Shown here: positions 8,609-17,799 of the stretch, piece by piece
Layout of the letters: each line of letters begins with the position of its first letter
How positions within the stretch are numbered: position 1 is the stretch's first letter
Source: JAIRTY01 sp050257395
Lineage (GTDB): Bacteria; Actinomycetota; Actinomycetes; Streptosporangiales; Streptosporangiaceae
Reading direction: 5' to 3'
NCBI GenBank assembly: GCA_050257395.1
Contig: JBLMWU010000147.1
Span: 1-64,000 of the forward strand
Length of the DNA: 64,000 nt
Notes under the pieces: generated by a model
The model's database searches: none
Told to the model about the DNA's origin: nothing
What the model saw: only the letters and a program-made list of their open reading frames with translations
Translations under genes and position numbers: made by a program

Positions 8609-9499
8609 ATGACGGTTAACCGGCTCACTGAAACCGGGGGCTGGGTCAACGGCGTGCCCCATCACAAGACCTCCAAGCACGACAACGGCATGGCCGTGCC
8701 CTCCGGCGTGCTCGGCGTGGTCATGCACACCATGGTCGGCAACCTTGCTGGGACCGACGACATGTTCATGAACTCTGCCCGGGAGGCCTCGGCCCACTTC
8801 GGCGTCGGCCAGGACGGCTCGATCATCCAGTGGGTCTCCATCCGCGGGGGTGTCGCCTGGCACATCGCCGACGGCAACTACCACTGGTACGGCATCGAGC
8901 ACGCCGACGACGGCAACCCGGGCAACCCGCTGACTGAGGCGCAGCTGAACGCCTCCGCGCAACTGGCCGAATTACTGGCCCGATCGGACGTCGGCAGGTT
9001 CCCCCTGCAGGTCAGCAACTCCACCGGCACTGAAGGCTACGGCGTCCATTACATGGGCGGGGCCGCCTGGGGCGGGCACAGCTGCCCGCAGCGCCAGGAC
9101 GGTTCCGGCCCCCGGGCCGGGCAGCGGGCAGAGATCATCCGCCGCGCCAAGATCATCCGGCAGTACGGCCAGTACCCGGCGCCGGGCGCCGCTCCCGAGG
9201 AGGAAGAGATGGCCATGCTCAAGACCGGCTACCAGGCCGAGACCATCGAGGTGTTCCGGGCCAAGAGCTACACCAGTCTCTTCCTCGGAAATGACTGCGC
9301 GCGGACCGGGGCGCCCGCGCCGAAGCTGCGCATCGCCGTGCATTCGCCCGATGGCTGGGGCCAGGTCCAGACCGTCACGCTGCAGCCTTCCAACGCGACC
9401 TGGTTCACCTTCAAGGCGGGAAATGCCAATATGGTCAGCATTGTCCGGGCCGGCAATGACAACGGCGACAACGTCGAGGTCGCCTACAGGCTCTACTGA
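8609..9499 (+). CDS. N-acetylmuramoyl-L-alanine amidase-like protein
   Basis: Peptidoglycan amidase of the Amidase_2/PGRP type, 296 aa. The catalytic domain fills about residues 1-180: zinc ligands are suggested by VMHTMVG near residue 40 and by the histidines in VHYMGGAAWGGHSCP near 150. An acidic linker (PEEEE, about 195) leads to a C-terminal beta-rich module of about 95 residues that I do not recognise. No signal peptide or membrane segment is visible, as in phage endolysins. ATG start with GAGG upstream; a -10-like TATCTT lies at 8563-8568. Base composition is visibly less GC-rich than its neighbours, suggesting transfer, perhaps from phage. Confidence 0.75.
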   Translation: MTVNRLTETGGWVNGVPHHKTSKHDNGMAVPSGVLGVVMHTMVGNLAGTDDMFMNSAREASAHFGVGQDGSIIQWVSIRGGVAWHIADGNYHWYGIEHADDGNPGNPLTEAQLNASAQLAELLARSDVGRFPLQVSNSTGTEGYGVHYMGGAAWGGHSCPQRQDGSGPRAGQRAEIIRRAKIIRQYGQYPAPGAAPEEEEMAMLKTGYQAETIEVFRAKSYTSLFLGNDCARTGAPAPKLRIAVHSPDGWGQVQTVTLQPSNATWFTFKAGNANMVSIVRAGNDNGDNVEVAYRLY

Positions 9500-9598
9500 A
9501 CCTGTGGATATCCATCATCGGTGCAGTTGCGACCCCGGGGGGTGGGTCCTATCAGCACGGTTCATCGATGTCCACAGAGAAAGCCGGGCCGTGGCGGG

Positions 9599-10552
9599 CT
9601 AACAGGTGATCTGGATGGTGGCGGCGGGGCTGTTCTTGGAGTTGACGTCCTTGTTGTTTGCGTCCACGCCAGTGGCCGACCAGGAGCTCGAGATGGGCAG
9701 GCTGGACCCGCATGTGGTGCCCTTGGGCACGGTGCCCGATACGGTCACCGTGATCGAGGCGCTGGCTCTATCCGGGAGTGCGAAGCCAGTCCAGGTGACG
9801 GTCTGGCTCCCCTTGATGCTGACCGTGCCCGTGGCCGGGCTGGCGGTTGCCGTGGCGTCCGATATCCACCCCGCGGTGCTGCCCTGGAGCTTCATGGCAT
9901 GCAGATCGCCACCGGTGCAGTTCTGCGCGGTGACCGTGAAAGACCAGGTCCCGGAGGTGCCGGGGGTCCCGGTCTGGCTGGGCGCCTGGTTGGCGATCAG
10001 CAGCCCGGAGCCGGGGCATGTGGGTATGGGGGTGGCCTGGGTCAGCAGCAGCCCCTGGGTGCCGCCCGAGCTGTCGGTGTAGGAGCCGACGGCGGCGCAG
10101 TTGCCTGCCGAGGCACACGACACCGAGCCCAGGGAGACCGCCGGGTCGGCCCCGGCGTTAGCGGGCGGGGCAGCTTCGGTCCCGGCTGCCCAGGTGCCCG
10201 CGGTCTGGGTCAGCAGCACTCCCTGGACGTGGCGCGAGGTGTCGGTGTAGTAGCCGACGGCGGTGCAGTTGCCCGCCGAGCTGCACGACACCGAGTCCAG
10301 GTTGGCGAACGGGCTGAATTCGGCGTCTGCGGGCAGGGTCGCCTCGGTCCCGGCTGCCCAGGTGCCCGCGGTCTTCGTCAGCATCATCGCCTGGTGAGTG
10401 CCCGAGCTGTCGGAGTAGGAGCCGACGGCGGTGCAGTTCCCCGCCGAGGCACACGACACCGAATCAGACCACGCATCACTGCCCCTCACCAAGCCCCGGT
10501 TGATCGCTTGCCGGCTGGGCGGGTGACCGTGGATCAGGCCTGGTGCAGGCAC
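9599..10552 (-). pseudogene. Remnant of a secreted repeat protein
   Basis: Open frame of up to 317 aa that begins directly in repeats. Three units of about 52-55 residues start with SVSCASAGNCTAVG (variants at about 33, 87 and 142 of the longest frame) and continue with TAGTWAAGTEA. A C-terminal region of about 135 residues follows that is Thr/Ser-rich, contains paired cysteines and resembles a secreted beta-sandwich. Such proteins normally carry a signal peptide; none is found here or in any frame just upstream. The GTG at 10552 is only the first available start. I read it as a 5'-truncated gene, though an unusual intact cytoplasmic protein cannot be excluded. GC is lower than in the flanks. 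Confidence 0.55.
9980..10480 (-). repeat. Three tandem coding repeats
   Basis: Nucleotide-level tandem repeat underlying the SVSC-AGNC-AVG units; approximate copies begin near 10465, 10300 and 10130 on the minus strand, about 165 bases apart. The first two copies share long near-identical stretches (the TAGTWAAGTEA segment), suggesting recent duplication or gene conversion. Confidence 0.6.
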
Positions 10553-10760
10553 CCGCCCGCCGGGACATGCCGGCCGGTGTTGTGGGCGGTATACCGGGAG
10601 TTACCCGCTCGCTGGGCATCGTGGCACCGGCCCAGAGCCAGCGTCAAGATCCGCGCGCGGTCTGCCCCGGACGGCAGGAGGGTAGCCGTTCACCTTTTTT
10701 CTACCGGTGGCGCGCAATTGTTGACAGCGCTGTTACCGCCCACGCCCGCATCATGCGGGC

Positions 10761-11312
10761 ATGGCCGATTTCCGGGCGCCGCGGACCCCTGCCCACCCCT
10801 GGGCCGCACGCCTTCCCGCCAGTGCCCAGCCAGCCACCGGCGGCGGCTGCTCGTTCCGGCGGATCGTCGTCCCGGTCGACATCCTCGGCCGCTGTGCTCC
10901 GGCGCTGGCCGTGGCCACCGAGCTCGGCGCGGCCGTGGGCGGCTCGCTGCGCCTGGTCCACGTGCGGACCTGGGAGCCCCCCATCCGGGCCGCCAGCCGG
11001 TTCTTCTGCGAGACCAGCGAGGAGGCCACTGCGCTGCTGGAGGAGTCACTGGCCGGGGCCTGGGCGGCCGGCGCGACCGCGAGCGGCGTGATCGTGGACG
11101 CGCCGCGGTCGCGGGCCGCGGCCGTCATCGCCGGCGAGGCGGATAGCTGGCGGGCCGAGGTGATCGTGGTCGCCCGGCGGCCCAGGAACCCGCTCGGGGC
11201 CCTGCTGCTGGGCAGCCTGTCACAGGACGTGCTGCGCGAGGCCCGCTGCCCGGTCGTGGTCGTGCAGCCGGAGCGGGCCACCGGCGCCAGCCCGTGGGCG
11301 ACCGTGCGGTAG
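10761..11312 (+). CDS. Universal stress protein (UspA family)
   Basis: Single-domain UspA-type protein, 183 aa with a 30-residue extension before the first beta strand (FRRIVVPVDILG). The C-terminal nucleotide-binding loop is recognisable but irregular (ARRPRNPLGALLLGSLSQDVLREARCPVVVV), matching the ATP-binding class GxxGx9GS only partly. ATG start at 10761. Upstream, TTGACA (10721-10726) overlaps the palindrome ACAGCGCTGT (10724-10733), a possible regulated promoter. It precedes a KdpD-like histidine kinase and response regulator on the same strand, an arrangement seen in stress and dormancy regulons. Role: stress signalling, inferred from family. Confidence 0.8.
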   Translation: MADFRAPRTPAHPWAARLPASAQPATGGGCSFRRIVVPVDILGRCAPALAVATELGAAVGGSLRLVHVRTWEPPIRAASRFFCETSEEATALLEESLAGAWAAGATASGVIVDAPRSRAAAVIAGEADSWRAEVIVVARRPRNPLGALLLGSLSQDVLREARCPVVVVQPERATGASPWATVR

Positions 11313-11380
11313 CCGGCCCCGGCAGCGCATCACCGGAGGATGCGCCCGCTGCTCCTGTGCCCCATCATGGGGGCAGGATC

Positions 11381-12857
11381 ATGAAACGCGTTGTGATCGG
11401 CACTGTTGCCGCGCTCGTCAGCATGGCGCTCCTCACCGCCGCCATGCTGCCGCTGCGCGATCACCTGAGCATCGCCACCACCGCGCTGATCATGGTCGTG
11501 CCGGTGGTGGTCGGGGTGGTCGTCGGCGGGTTCCCGGCCGGGGTGATCAGCGTGACCGCCGGCTTCCTGACCTACGTCTTCTTCTTCATCCCGCCGTACC
11601 TGACCTGGCGGGTCGGGGCCCTGCAGAACTGGGCGGCCGTCGGTGTGTACGCGCTGGTGATGCTCCCGGTCGCCCGGGTGGTGGCCGGGATGAACGCGGC
11701 GCGGGCGAAAGAGCGGCGGCAGGGCGAGGAGATCCGGCAGCTTTTCGAGCTGTCGGATCTGCTGGTGGAGGACAAGCCGCTGGACGTGCTGCTGTCCGTC
11801 ATCGTGACCACGCTGGCTGACGTGTTCGGCGCCCGGCAGGTCGCGATCGTCCTGCCCAGCGAAAGCGGCGCCCTGGAGATTGCCGCCACCGCGGGCGAGC
11901 CGCTGACCCCCGGGCAGCTGCAGCGGGTGCTGCCCGCGAACGGCTCACCGGCCGGCCCGGATGCCCAGCCCCGTGCCGTCGGCGACCTCTTCGCGCTCGA
12001 CCTGACCGCCGCCGGGCGCCCGGTCGGGCTGCTGGTGCTGTCCGGCGACGCGGCGCAGCGCCACGAGCGGGAACCGCTGCTGCTGTTCGCCAACCAGGTC
12101 GCGCTCGCCGTGGAACGGGTGCAGCTCCGCGAGCAGGCCCTCCGGACCCGGCTGACCGGGGAGATGGAACGGCTGGCCAAGACGCTCGTCGCCGCGGCCG
12201 CCCATGACCTGCGGGCGCCGCTGGCGTCGATCAAAGGGTCGTCGTCCACGCTGTCCGACGACAGCCTCGACCTGAGCGCGCAGGCCCGCCAGGACCTGGC
12301 GAAGATGATCGACGTCCAGGCCGACCGGCTCGCCGACCTGGTGCAGAACCTGCTCGACATGAGCCGCATCCAGGCGGGGGTCCTGCAGCCCCGCTGCAGC
12401 GTCGCCTCCCTGGCCGACCTGGTGACGGCGGTGCTCGGTGACCTGGCCCCCCAGGCGCGCGGCCACTCGGTCGAGGTGGATCTGCCGGCTGACCTGCCGC
12501 TCATCGACGTGGACGTGGTGCTGATCTCCCGGGTGCTCACCAACCTGCTGGAGAACGCGTTCCGGCACAACCCGAAAGGCCTCCCGATCACGGTCACCGC
12601 CGGGCCAGCGGGGGACGGGACGGTCGAGCTGTCGGTCGCCGACCACGGCCCCGGCATCGACCCGGCCCGGCGCAGCCAGATTTTCGGGATGCTGGCCCGC
12701 CGGGAGGGCGACGTCGGCGCCGGGCTCGGCCTGGCCATCGCCAGGACGTTCGTGGAAGCGCACGGCCAGCGCATCTGGGCGGGGGACGCGCCCGGGGGCG
12801 GGGCGTGCTTTTCGTTCACGCTGCCGGTGGCGGCGCCGCTGCCTGAGGAGCCGCAGC

Positions 12858-12880
<23 letters not shown>
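11381..12880 (+). CDS. KdpD-like sensor histidine kinase (DUF4118)
   Basis: Membrane sensor kinase, 499 aa. An N-terminal DUF4118 module with about four membrane segments (residues 3-110, ending near YALVMLPVARVVAG) is followed by a coiled region, a GAF-like domain (about 130-260), the HisKA phosphoacceptor helix AAHDLRAPLASIKG (about 275) and an HATPase domain with N-box NLLENAFRHNP and G-box GLGLAIA. It lacks the N-terminal KdpD/USP domains of full-length KdpD. ATG at 11381 with GGGGGCAGGA before it. The response regulator start lies within its last 23 bases. No kdpFABC genes are present, so a potassium role is not supported. Confidence 0.9.
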
Positions 12881-13538
<658 letters not shown>

Positions 13539-13553
13539 CCCGGCAGCATCCCG

Positions 13554-13616
13554 CGGAACCCCGGCCCGGCGGAACCCCGGCGCGCCGAACCCTGGCCCGG
13601 CGGCACCCGGCCGGGC
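13554..13616. repeat. Imperfect 16-base tandem repeat, about four units
   Basis: Units close to CGGAACCCCGGCCCGG start at 13554, 13570, 13586 and 13601 in the gap between two convergent genes. The GC-rich units can fold on each other and may serve as a terminator region. Confidence 0.6.
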
Positions 13617-13627
13617 CGGGCTGGGCG

Positions 13628-15352
13628 TCAGGAGAAGTCGCGCAGCATCGGCCACGCGGCCGCCCAGGAGTACCGCAGCCCGGACACCCGGTAGATCCTG
13701 GCGCCCTGCTCGTTGTCGGCGACGCCGGGGCCGTTGCGGAACACGGCGACCTCGCGGACGCTGGTGAACAGCTGGCGCAGCAGGGCCGGGTCTACGTTGA
13801 CCGCGATCGCCGCGCGGTCACCCGCTGGCGGCGGCCCCCAGTACCAGAAGTTGTTCGCGCCGCTGTAGACGCCGGGCAGTCCGGCCGCGGGACCGTACCA
13901 GGCGAGCGCTCCGGCCTCCCCGTAGTTGCCGGCCAGGATCGTGGTGGCGGCCCGCTGGGCGGGCGGCAGCGCCCGGTACTGCCGGGCGACCGCCGCCACC
14001 AGCTGGGGCCAGCCGATCGTCTCGCCCAGGTCGTAGTTGATCTTCTGCAGCGGGAGCTGGCGCAGGACCCGGGCCGGGTAGACGGGCAGCGCCACCGGCA
14101 CCGTCACCGCCGCGGACGCCGCGAGCGCGGCCGCGGCGCCCGCGCGGCGCAGGCGGGCACCGCGGCCCTGCTGCGGCGCTGCCGGGCGGCCCGGGGTCTC
14201 CCCCTGCCGCGTGCCGCGGTCACCCGCCAGCCAGCGGGCGGCCGGCACCGATCCGGCCGCGAACAGGAACGTGTAGACCCCGCCCGCGTAGTACGGCTTG
14301 CCGCCGAGCGCGAAGAACAGGACAAGGGTGATGGCCGCCGCGATGCCGATCGGCCGCAGCCGCCGCCCGGCCGCCTCCCGCAGGCACCAGGCCAGGCCGG
14401 TGATCCACAGCGGCGTGAGCGCGAATCCGGTGTAGAGGATCTGGGCGGGCCAGTAGACCAGCCGGTTGTGGCCGGAGTCCCGGGACAGGGCGCTGAACAC
14501 GTCCAGGTTGGGCCATCCGTGCATGGCCTGCCACACCACGTCAGGGGCGCCCAGGACCAGCGCGAGCACACAGCCGGCGGCGAGCCAGCGGCTGCGCAGC
14601 AGGCCACGGGCGACCGGGGTCGCGGCAACCCCGGTGAGCAGGGCGGCCGCCAGCACGGCCACCGTCCACTTGGCGCTGGCCCCGATGCCCACGCAGCCGC
14701 CGATCGCCAGCCACCAGCGGGGATTGCCGCTGCTGAGCAGCTTCACCGCGAGCAGCAGGGTGAGCGCCCAGAACAGGAAGTCCAGCGTGGTGGTGGTCAG
14801 CAGGTGCATGCCCGCCAGGTACTCCCCGCAGGTCGCGGTCGCCACCGCGGCCAGCACCTGGCTGGCCCGCCCGCCGCCCAGGGCACGGCTGATGACGGCG
14901 CCGGTGACCGTGAGCGCGGCGAGCACCAGCGCCGGCAGGGCCCGCAGGCCCGCCAGCGAGCCGCCGGTCAGGCTGCTGACGGCCCAGGCGGCCAGCGGGG
15001 TGAGCGGCGGCTGGTCAACGTAGCCGGCCGCCGGATGCCGCCCGGCCTGGAGGAAGTACAGCTCGTCCCGGTGGTACCCGTACCGGGCGCTGACCGCCAT
15101 CTCCACCGCGAACGCGGCAGCGGCGATGACCAGGACGGCGGGCCAGGCGAACGGCGGCCGCGGGCCAGGCAGGCCGGCCTTGGCGGCGGGCAGGCGAACC
15201 CGGGTCAGGCCTGCCCGGCCGAGGGCGGACACAGGGGCGCCGGCCGGACCCGCCTCGGCGGCGGTGGGCGAAGGGATGGGGGCCGGGCTGGCCTGGCGGG
15301 CGGCGCCAGCGGGGCGGTTGGTGGCGGATCTCCAGGCAGCAGCGGGTGACAT
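13628..15352 (-). CDS. GT39-type membrane glycosyltransferase
   Basis: Integral-membrane glycosyltransferase of the dolichyl-phosphate-mannose mannosyltransferase/ArnT (PMT_2) superfamily, about 574 aa from the ATG at 15352; ATGs at 15418 and 15460 would add a proline/alanine-rich cytoplasmic tail. The first membrane helix (FAWPAVLVIAAAAFAVEM) is followed by the family hallmark RYGYHRDELYFLQAGRHP-GYVDQPPLTP in the first outside loop, then about ten further helices and a C-terminal extracytoplasmic domain. It transfers a sugar from a lipid-phosphate donor to an unknown acceptor. It is divergent from a NarL-type kinase gene and convergent with the response regulator. Confidence 0.88.
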   Translation of the reverse strand: MSPAAAWRSATNRPAGAARQASPAPIPSPTAAEAGPAGAPVSALGRAGLTRVRLPAAKAGLPGPRPPFAWPAVLVIAAAAFAVEMAVSARYGYHRDELYFLQAGRHPAAGYVDQPPLTPLAAWAVSSLTGGSLAGLRALPALVLAALTVTGAVISRALGGGRASQVLAAVATATCGEYLAGMHLLTTTTLDFLFWALTLLLAVKLLSSGNPRWWLAIGGCVGIGASAKWTVAVLAAALLTGVAATPVARGLLRSRWLAAGCVLALVLGAPDVVWQAMHGWPNLDVFSALSRDSGHNRLVYWPAQILYTGFALTPLWITGLAWCLREAAGRRLRPIGIAAAITLVLFFALGGKPYYAGGVYTFLFAAGSVPAARWLAGDRGTRQGETPGRPAAPQQGRGARLRRAGAAAALAASAAVTVPVALPVYPARVLRQLPLQKINYDLGETIGWPQLVAAVARQYRALPPAQRAATTILAGNYGEAGALAWYGPAAGLPGVYSGANNFWYWGPPPAGDRAAIAVNVDPALLRQLFTSVREVAVFRNGPGVADNEQGARIYRVSGLRYSWAAAWPMLRDFS

Positions 15353-15519
15353 GCGGTCGATGATGTCCGGCCGTCCGCGTCCGGGGCATCGGGCCGCAGG
15401 CCGAACTCCGGGGTTCATCCCGGCGGCCGCGAAACGGCCCCGGCCGCGGCCGGAGTCCACCCCAGGGGGGAGCCGCCCGGTTCAGCCGCTGGGATGATCC
15501 CCGGCCGGCCGGGCTGGCC

Positions 15520-15525
15520 TACCAT
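15520..15525 (+). promoter_or_regulatory. -10 box giving a leaderless kinase mRNA
   Basis: TACCAT lies 6 bases before the GTG at 15532, the spacing expected when transcription begins at the start codon. No ribosome-binding site precedes the GTG. Confidence 0.4.
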
Positions 15526-15531
15526 CAGGGC

Positions 15532-16707
15532 GTGAAGAGGCTGGCGCAGCGGCTGGCGGCGTTCCCGCCGCTCCTGCAGGACAGCGCGCTGGCGCTGGTC
15601 CTGACGCTCGTCGACGTGGTCACGCTCGTGCCCTACCGGGCACAGCTGCACCCCTTCGGCCTGGCCCTCGCGCTGGTCGCGGCGGAAACGCTGCCGCTCG
15701 CGCTGCGGCGGCGCTGGCCGCGCGTGACCTTCGTGGTGATCGGCGCGGCCCGGCTCAGCTACGACCTGGTGGGGCTCACCTTCGCGCCGGTGCCGCTCGG
15801 GCCCGCGATCGCCTACTTCACGGTGATCGAGCGCTGCCGGCCGGTCACCCGCCGGGTGGTGACGGGCGTGCTGGTGGTGGGCATGGTCGTGTCCCAGCTG
15901 CCGCCGGGCCACAACGAGCCGTACGACATCACAGTGCCCGCGCTGATCTTCCTGACCGCCTGGATGGCAGGAATGCTGAGCCGCACCCGGACCGCGTACG
16001 TGGCGGAGGTCGAGGCCCGCGCGGCGCGGGCCGAAGCGGACCGCGACGCTGACACGGCCCTTGCCGCGGCGGCGGAGCGGGGCCGCATCGCACGGGAGTT
16101 GCATGACGTGGTGGCGCACCACGTGGGCCTGATGGCGGTCCAGTCCGAGGCCGCGGCCTCGCTGCTGCCGGGGCGGCCAGCGGAGGCGGCCACATCGGTG
16201 GAGATCATCGGGACGACCGCCCGGCAGGCGCTGGCGGAGCTGCGCAGGCTGCTCAGTGTGCTCCGCGGGCCCGGGGACGGCGCGGAGGTCTCCCCGGTGG
16301 CCTCGCTGGCCGGGCTCACGGCCGTGCTGGACCAGGTGCGCCAGGCGGGCCTCGCCGTCGACTACCAGGTGGAAGGCGCGGCCTGCCCGCTGAGCCCGGG
16401 CACCGACCTGACCGCCTACCGGATCATCCAGGAAGCGCTCACCAACACGATCCGGCACTCGGGTGCCAGCCGCGCCGCGGTGAGCCTGTGCTACGAGCCG
16501 GGCTTCGTCACCGTCCAGGTCACCGACTCCGGCCCGGCCCTCATCGCGCGCGGGGTCAACGGCTCCGGCCGGGGGCCGGCGCTGGCCGGCTCGGGGTTCG
16601 GGCTGGCCGGGATCGCCGAACGGGTGGCGTCCTGCGGCGGCACGCTCAGCTTCGGGCCGGCGGCCGGCGGGGCCTTCGCCGTCACCGCACGGCTGCCCGC
16701 GCCATGA
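15532..16707 (+). CDS. NarL-type sensor histidine kinase
   Basis: Two-component sensor kinase of the HisKA_3 class, 391 aa. Membrane segments occupy about residues 15-145. A short coiled linker leads to the phosphoacceptor region GRIARELHDVVAHHVGLMAVQ (histidine at about 190) and a C-terminal HATPase domain with EALTNTIRHSG and GFGLAGIAERV. GTG start at 15532 without a ribosome-binding site but with a well-placed -10 box. The stop overlaps the regulator start (ATGA at 16704-16707), so both are made together. The signal is unknown. Confidence 0.9.
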   Translation: MKRLAQRLAAFPPLLQDSALALVLTLVDVVTLVPYRAQLHPFGLALALVAAETLPLALRRRWPRVTFVVIGAARLSYDLVGLTFAPVPLGPAIAYFTVIERCRPVTRRVVTGVLVVGMVVSQLPPGHNEPYDITVPALIFLTAWMAGMLSRTRTAYVAEVEARAARAEADRDADTALAAAAERGRIARELHDVVAHHVGLMAVQSEAAASLLPGRPAEAATSVEIIGTTARQALAELRRLLSVLRGPGDGAEVSPVASLAGLTAVLDQVRQAGLAVDYQVEGAACPLSPGTDLTAYRIIQEALTNTIRHSGASRAAVSLCYEPGFVTVQVTDSGPALIARGVNGSGRGPALAGSGFGLAGIAERVASCGGTLSFGPAAGGAFAVTARLPAP

Positions 16708-17399
16708 GCCAGCCCGCCCCGGCCGGGCCGATCCGGGTCCTGGTGGCCGACGACCAGGACCTCGTGCGGGCGGGCTTCTGCGTGATCCTGGAGGCGGCGG
16801 ACGGGATCGCCGTCGTCGGCGAGGCCGGCGACGGCGCCGAGGCGGTCGCGGCGGCGGCCGAGCTCGCACCTGACGTGGTGCTCATGGACATCCGCATGCC
16901 GGGGATGGACGGCCTGGAGGCGACCAGGCAGATCACGTCGGCAGGCCCGGGCCCGGCCCCGAAGATCGTCATCCTGACCACCTTCGGCCTGGACGACTAC
17001 GTGTTCGAGGCGCTGCGCGGGGGAGCCAGCGGGTTCCTCCTCAAGGACTCGCCGCGTCACGACCTCATCGCCGCGGTCAGGGCCGCTGCCGCGGGTGATG
17101 CCCTGCTGGCGCCGGCGGTGACCCGGGTGCTCATCGAGACGTTCGCGGCGCGGCCCGCCGCGATGGCGCCGTCGCCCAGCCGGCTGGCGTCGCTGACCGC
17201 CCGCGAGCAGGAGATCCTCCGGCTCATCGCGCGCGGCCTCACCAACTCCGAGATCGCGGGCCGCCTCGTGGTGAGCGAGGCCACCGTCAAGACGCACGTC
17301 GGTCACCTGCTGGCCAAGCTCGGGCTCCGCGACCGGGTGCAGGCCGTCATCCTCGCCTACGAAGCCGGCCTGGTGGTGCCCGGCAGCCACCCGGACTAG
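16704..17399 (+). CDS. NarL/LuxR-family response regulator
   Basis: Response regulator of 231 aa paired with the preceding kinase. The receiver domain carries VLVADDQDLVRAGF, the phosphorylated aspartate in VLMDIRMPGMDG (about 57) and a lysine in FLLKDSPRHD (about 108). The LuxR-type helix-turn-helix at about 158-215 reads LTAREQEILRLIARGLTNSE then KTHVGHLLAKLGLRDR. The ATG at 16704 overlaps the kinase stop. Ends in TAG. Targets cannot be predicted. Confidence 0.93.
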   Translation: MSQPAPAGPIRVLVADDQDLVRAGFCVILEAADGIAVVGEAGDGAEAVAAAAELAPDVVLMDIRMPGMDGLEATRQITSAGPGPAPKIVILTTFGLDDYVFEALRGGASGFLLKDSPRHDLIAAVRAAAAGDALLAPAVTRVLIETFAARPAAMAPSPSRLASLTAREQEILRLIARGLTNSEIAGRLVVSEATVKTHVGHLLAKLGLRDRVQAVILAYEAGLVVPGSHPD

Positions 17400-17409
17400 C
17401 CGGGGCCGG

Positions 17410-17415
17410 GATACT
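17410..17415 (+). promoter_or_regulatory. -10 box before a leaderless start
   Basis: GATACT is 7 bases before the ATG at 17423, consistent with a transcript that begins at the start codon. Confidence 0.35.
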
Positions 17416-17422
17416 GCAGGGC

Positions 17423-17767
17423 ATGGCAGGCGGGACCGGCCGGCTGGCGGAGCTGGTCCGGGCGGGGGTGGCGGCGGCCGCCGCGGTGGCCCGGGAGCAG
17501 GGGCTGCCCGCCGGCGACCCGCGGGTGCTGTCGGGCAGCGGCGCCGGCGCCGGCGAAGCCCTGGCCGCATACGCGGCCGCGAGCGGGACCGCGGTGCCGG
17601 ACCCGGCGCGGCTGGCGCCGTTTCACCGCGCCCGCGCGCTGGAGGCCGCCGTGTGGTCGCTCGGCATGGCCCACCAGTACCCGGGGCGCTACCGCGGCCT
17701 GGCCCGGAACCTGCTGGCCGGGATCCTGACCGCGCATCACTACCCGCCGCCCGCGGGCCCCGGATGA
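17423..17767 (+). CDS. Hypothetical alanine-rich protein
   Basis: I do not recognise this 114-residue protein. It is alanine/glycine rich, predicted helical and soluble. Its C-terminal half (FHRARALEAAVWSLGMAHQYPG then YRGLARNLLAGI) looks like an amphipathic helical segment reminiscent of phosphotransferase C-termini, but that is only an impression. No signal peptide. The -10-like GATACT just upstream supports expression from the ATG at 17423, and codon use matches its neighbours. Confidence 0.5.
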   Translation: MAGGTGRLAELVRAGVAAAAAVAREQGLPAGDPRVLSGSGAGAGEALAAYAAASGTAVPDPARLAPFHRARALEAAVWSLGMAHQYPGRYRGLARNLLAGILTAHHYPPPAGPG

Positions 17768-17787
17768 CACCGGCGCGGGGCGCTTGT

Positions 17788-17793
17788 TAGCTT
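17788..17793 (+). promoter_or_regulatory. -10 box before a leaderless HAD gene
   Basis: TAGCTT is 6 bases before the ATG at 17800; ATGACA (17764-17769) lies 18 bases upstream as a possible -35. This fits a leaderless transcript. Confidence 0.45.
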
Positions 17794-17799
17794 CGGGCC

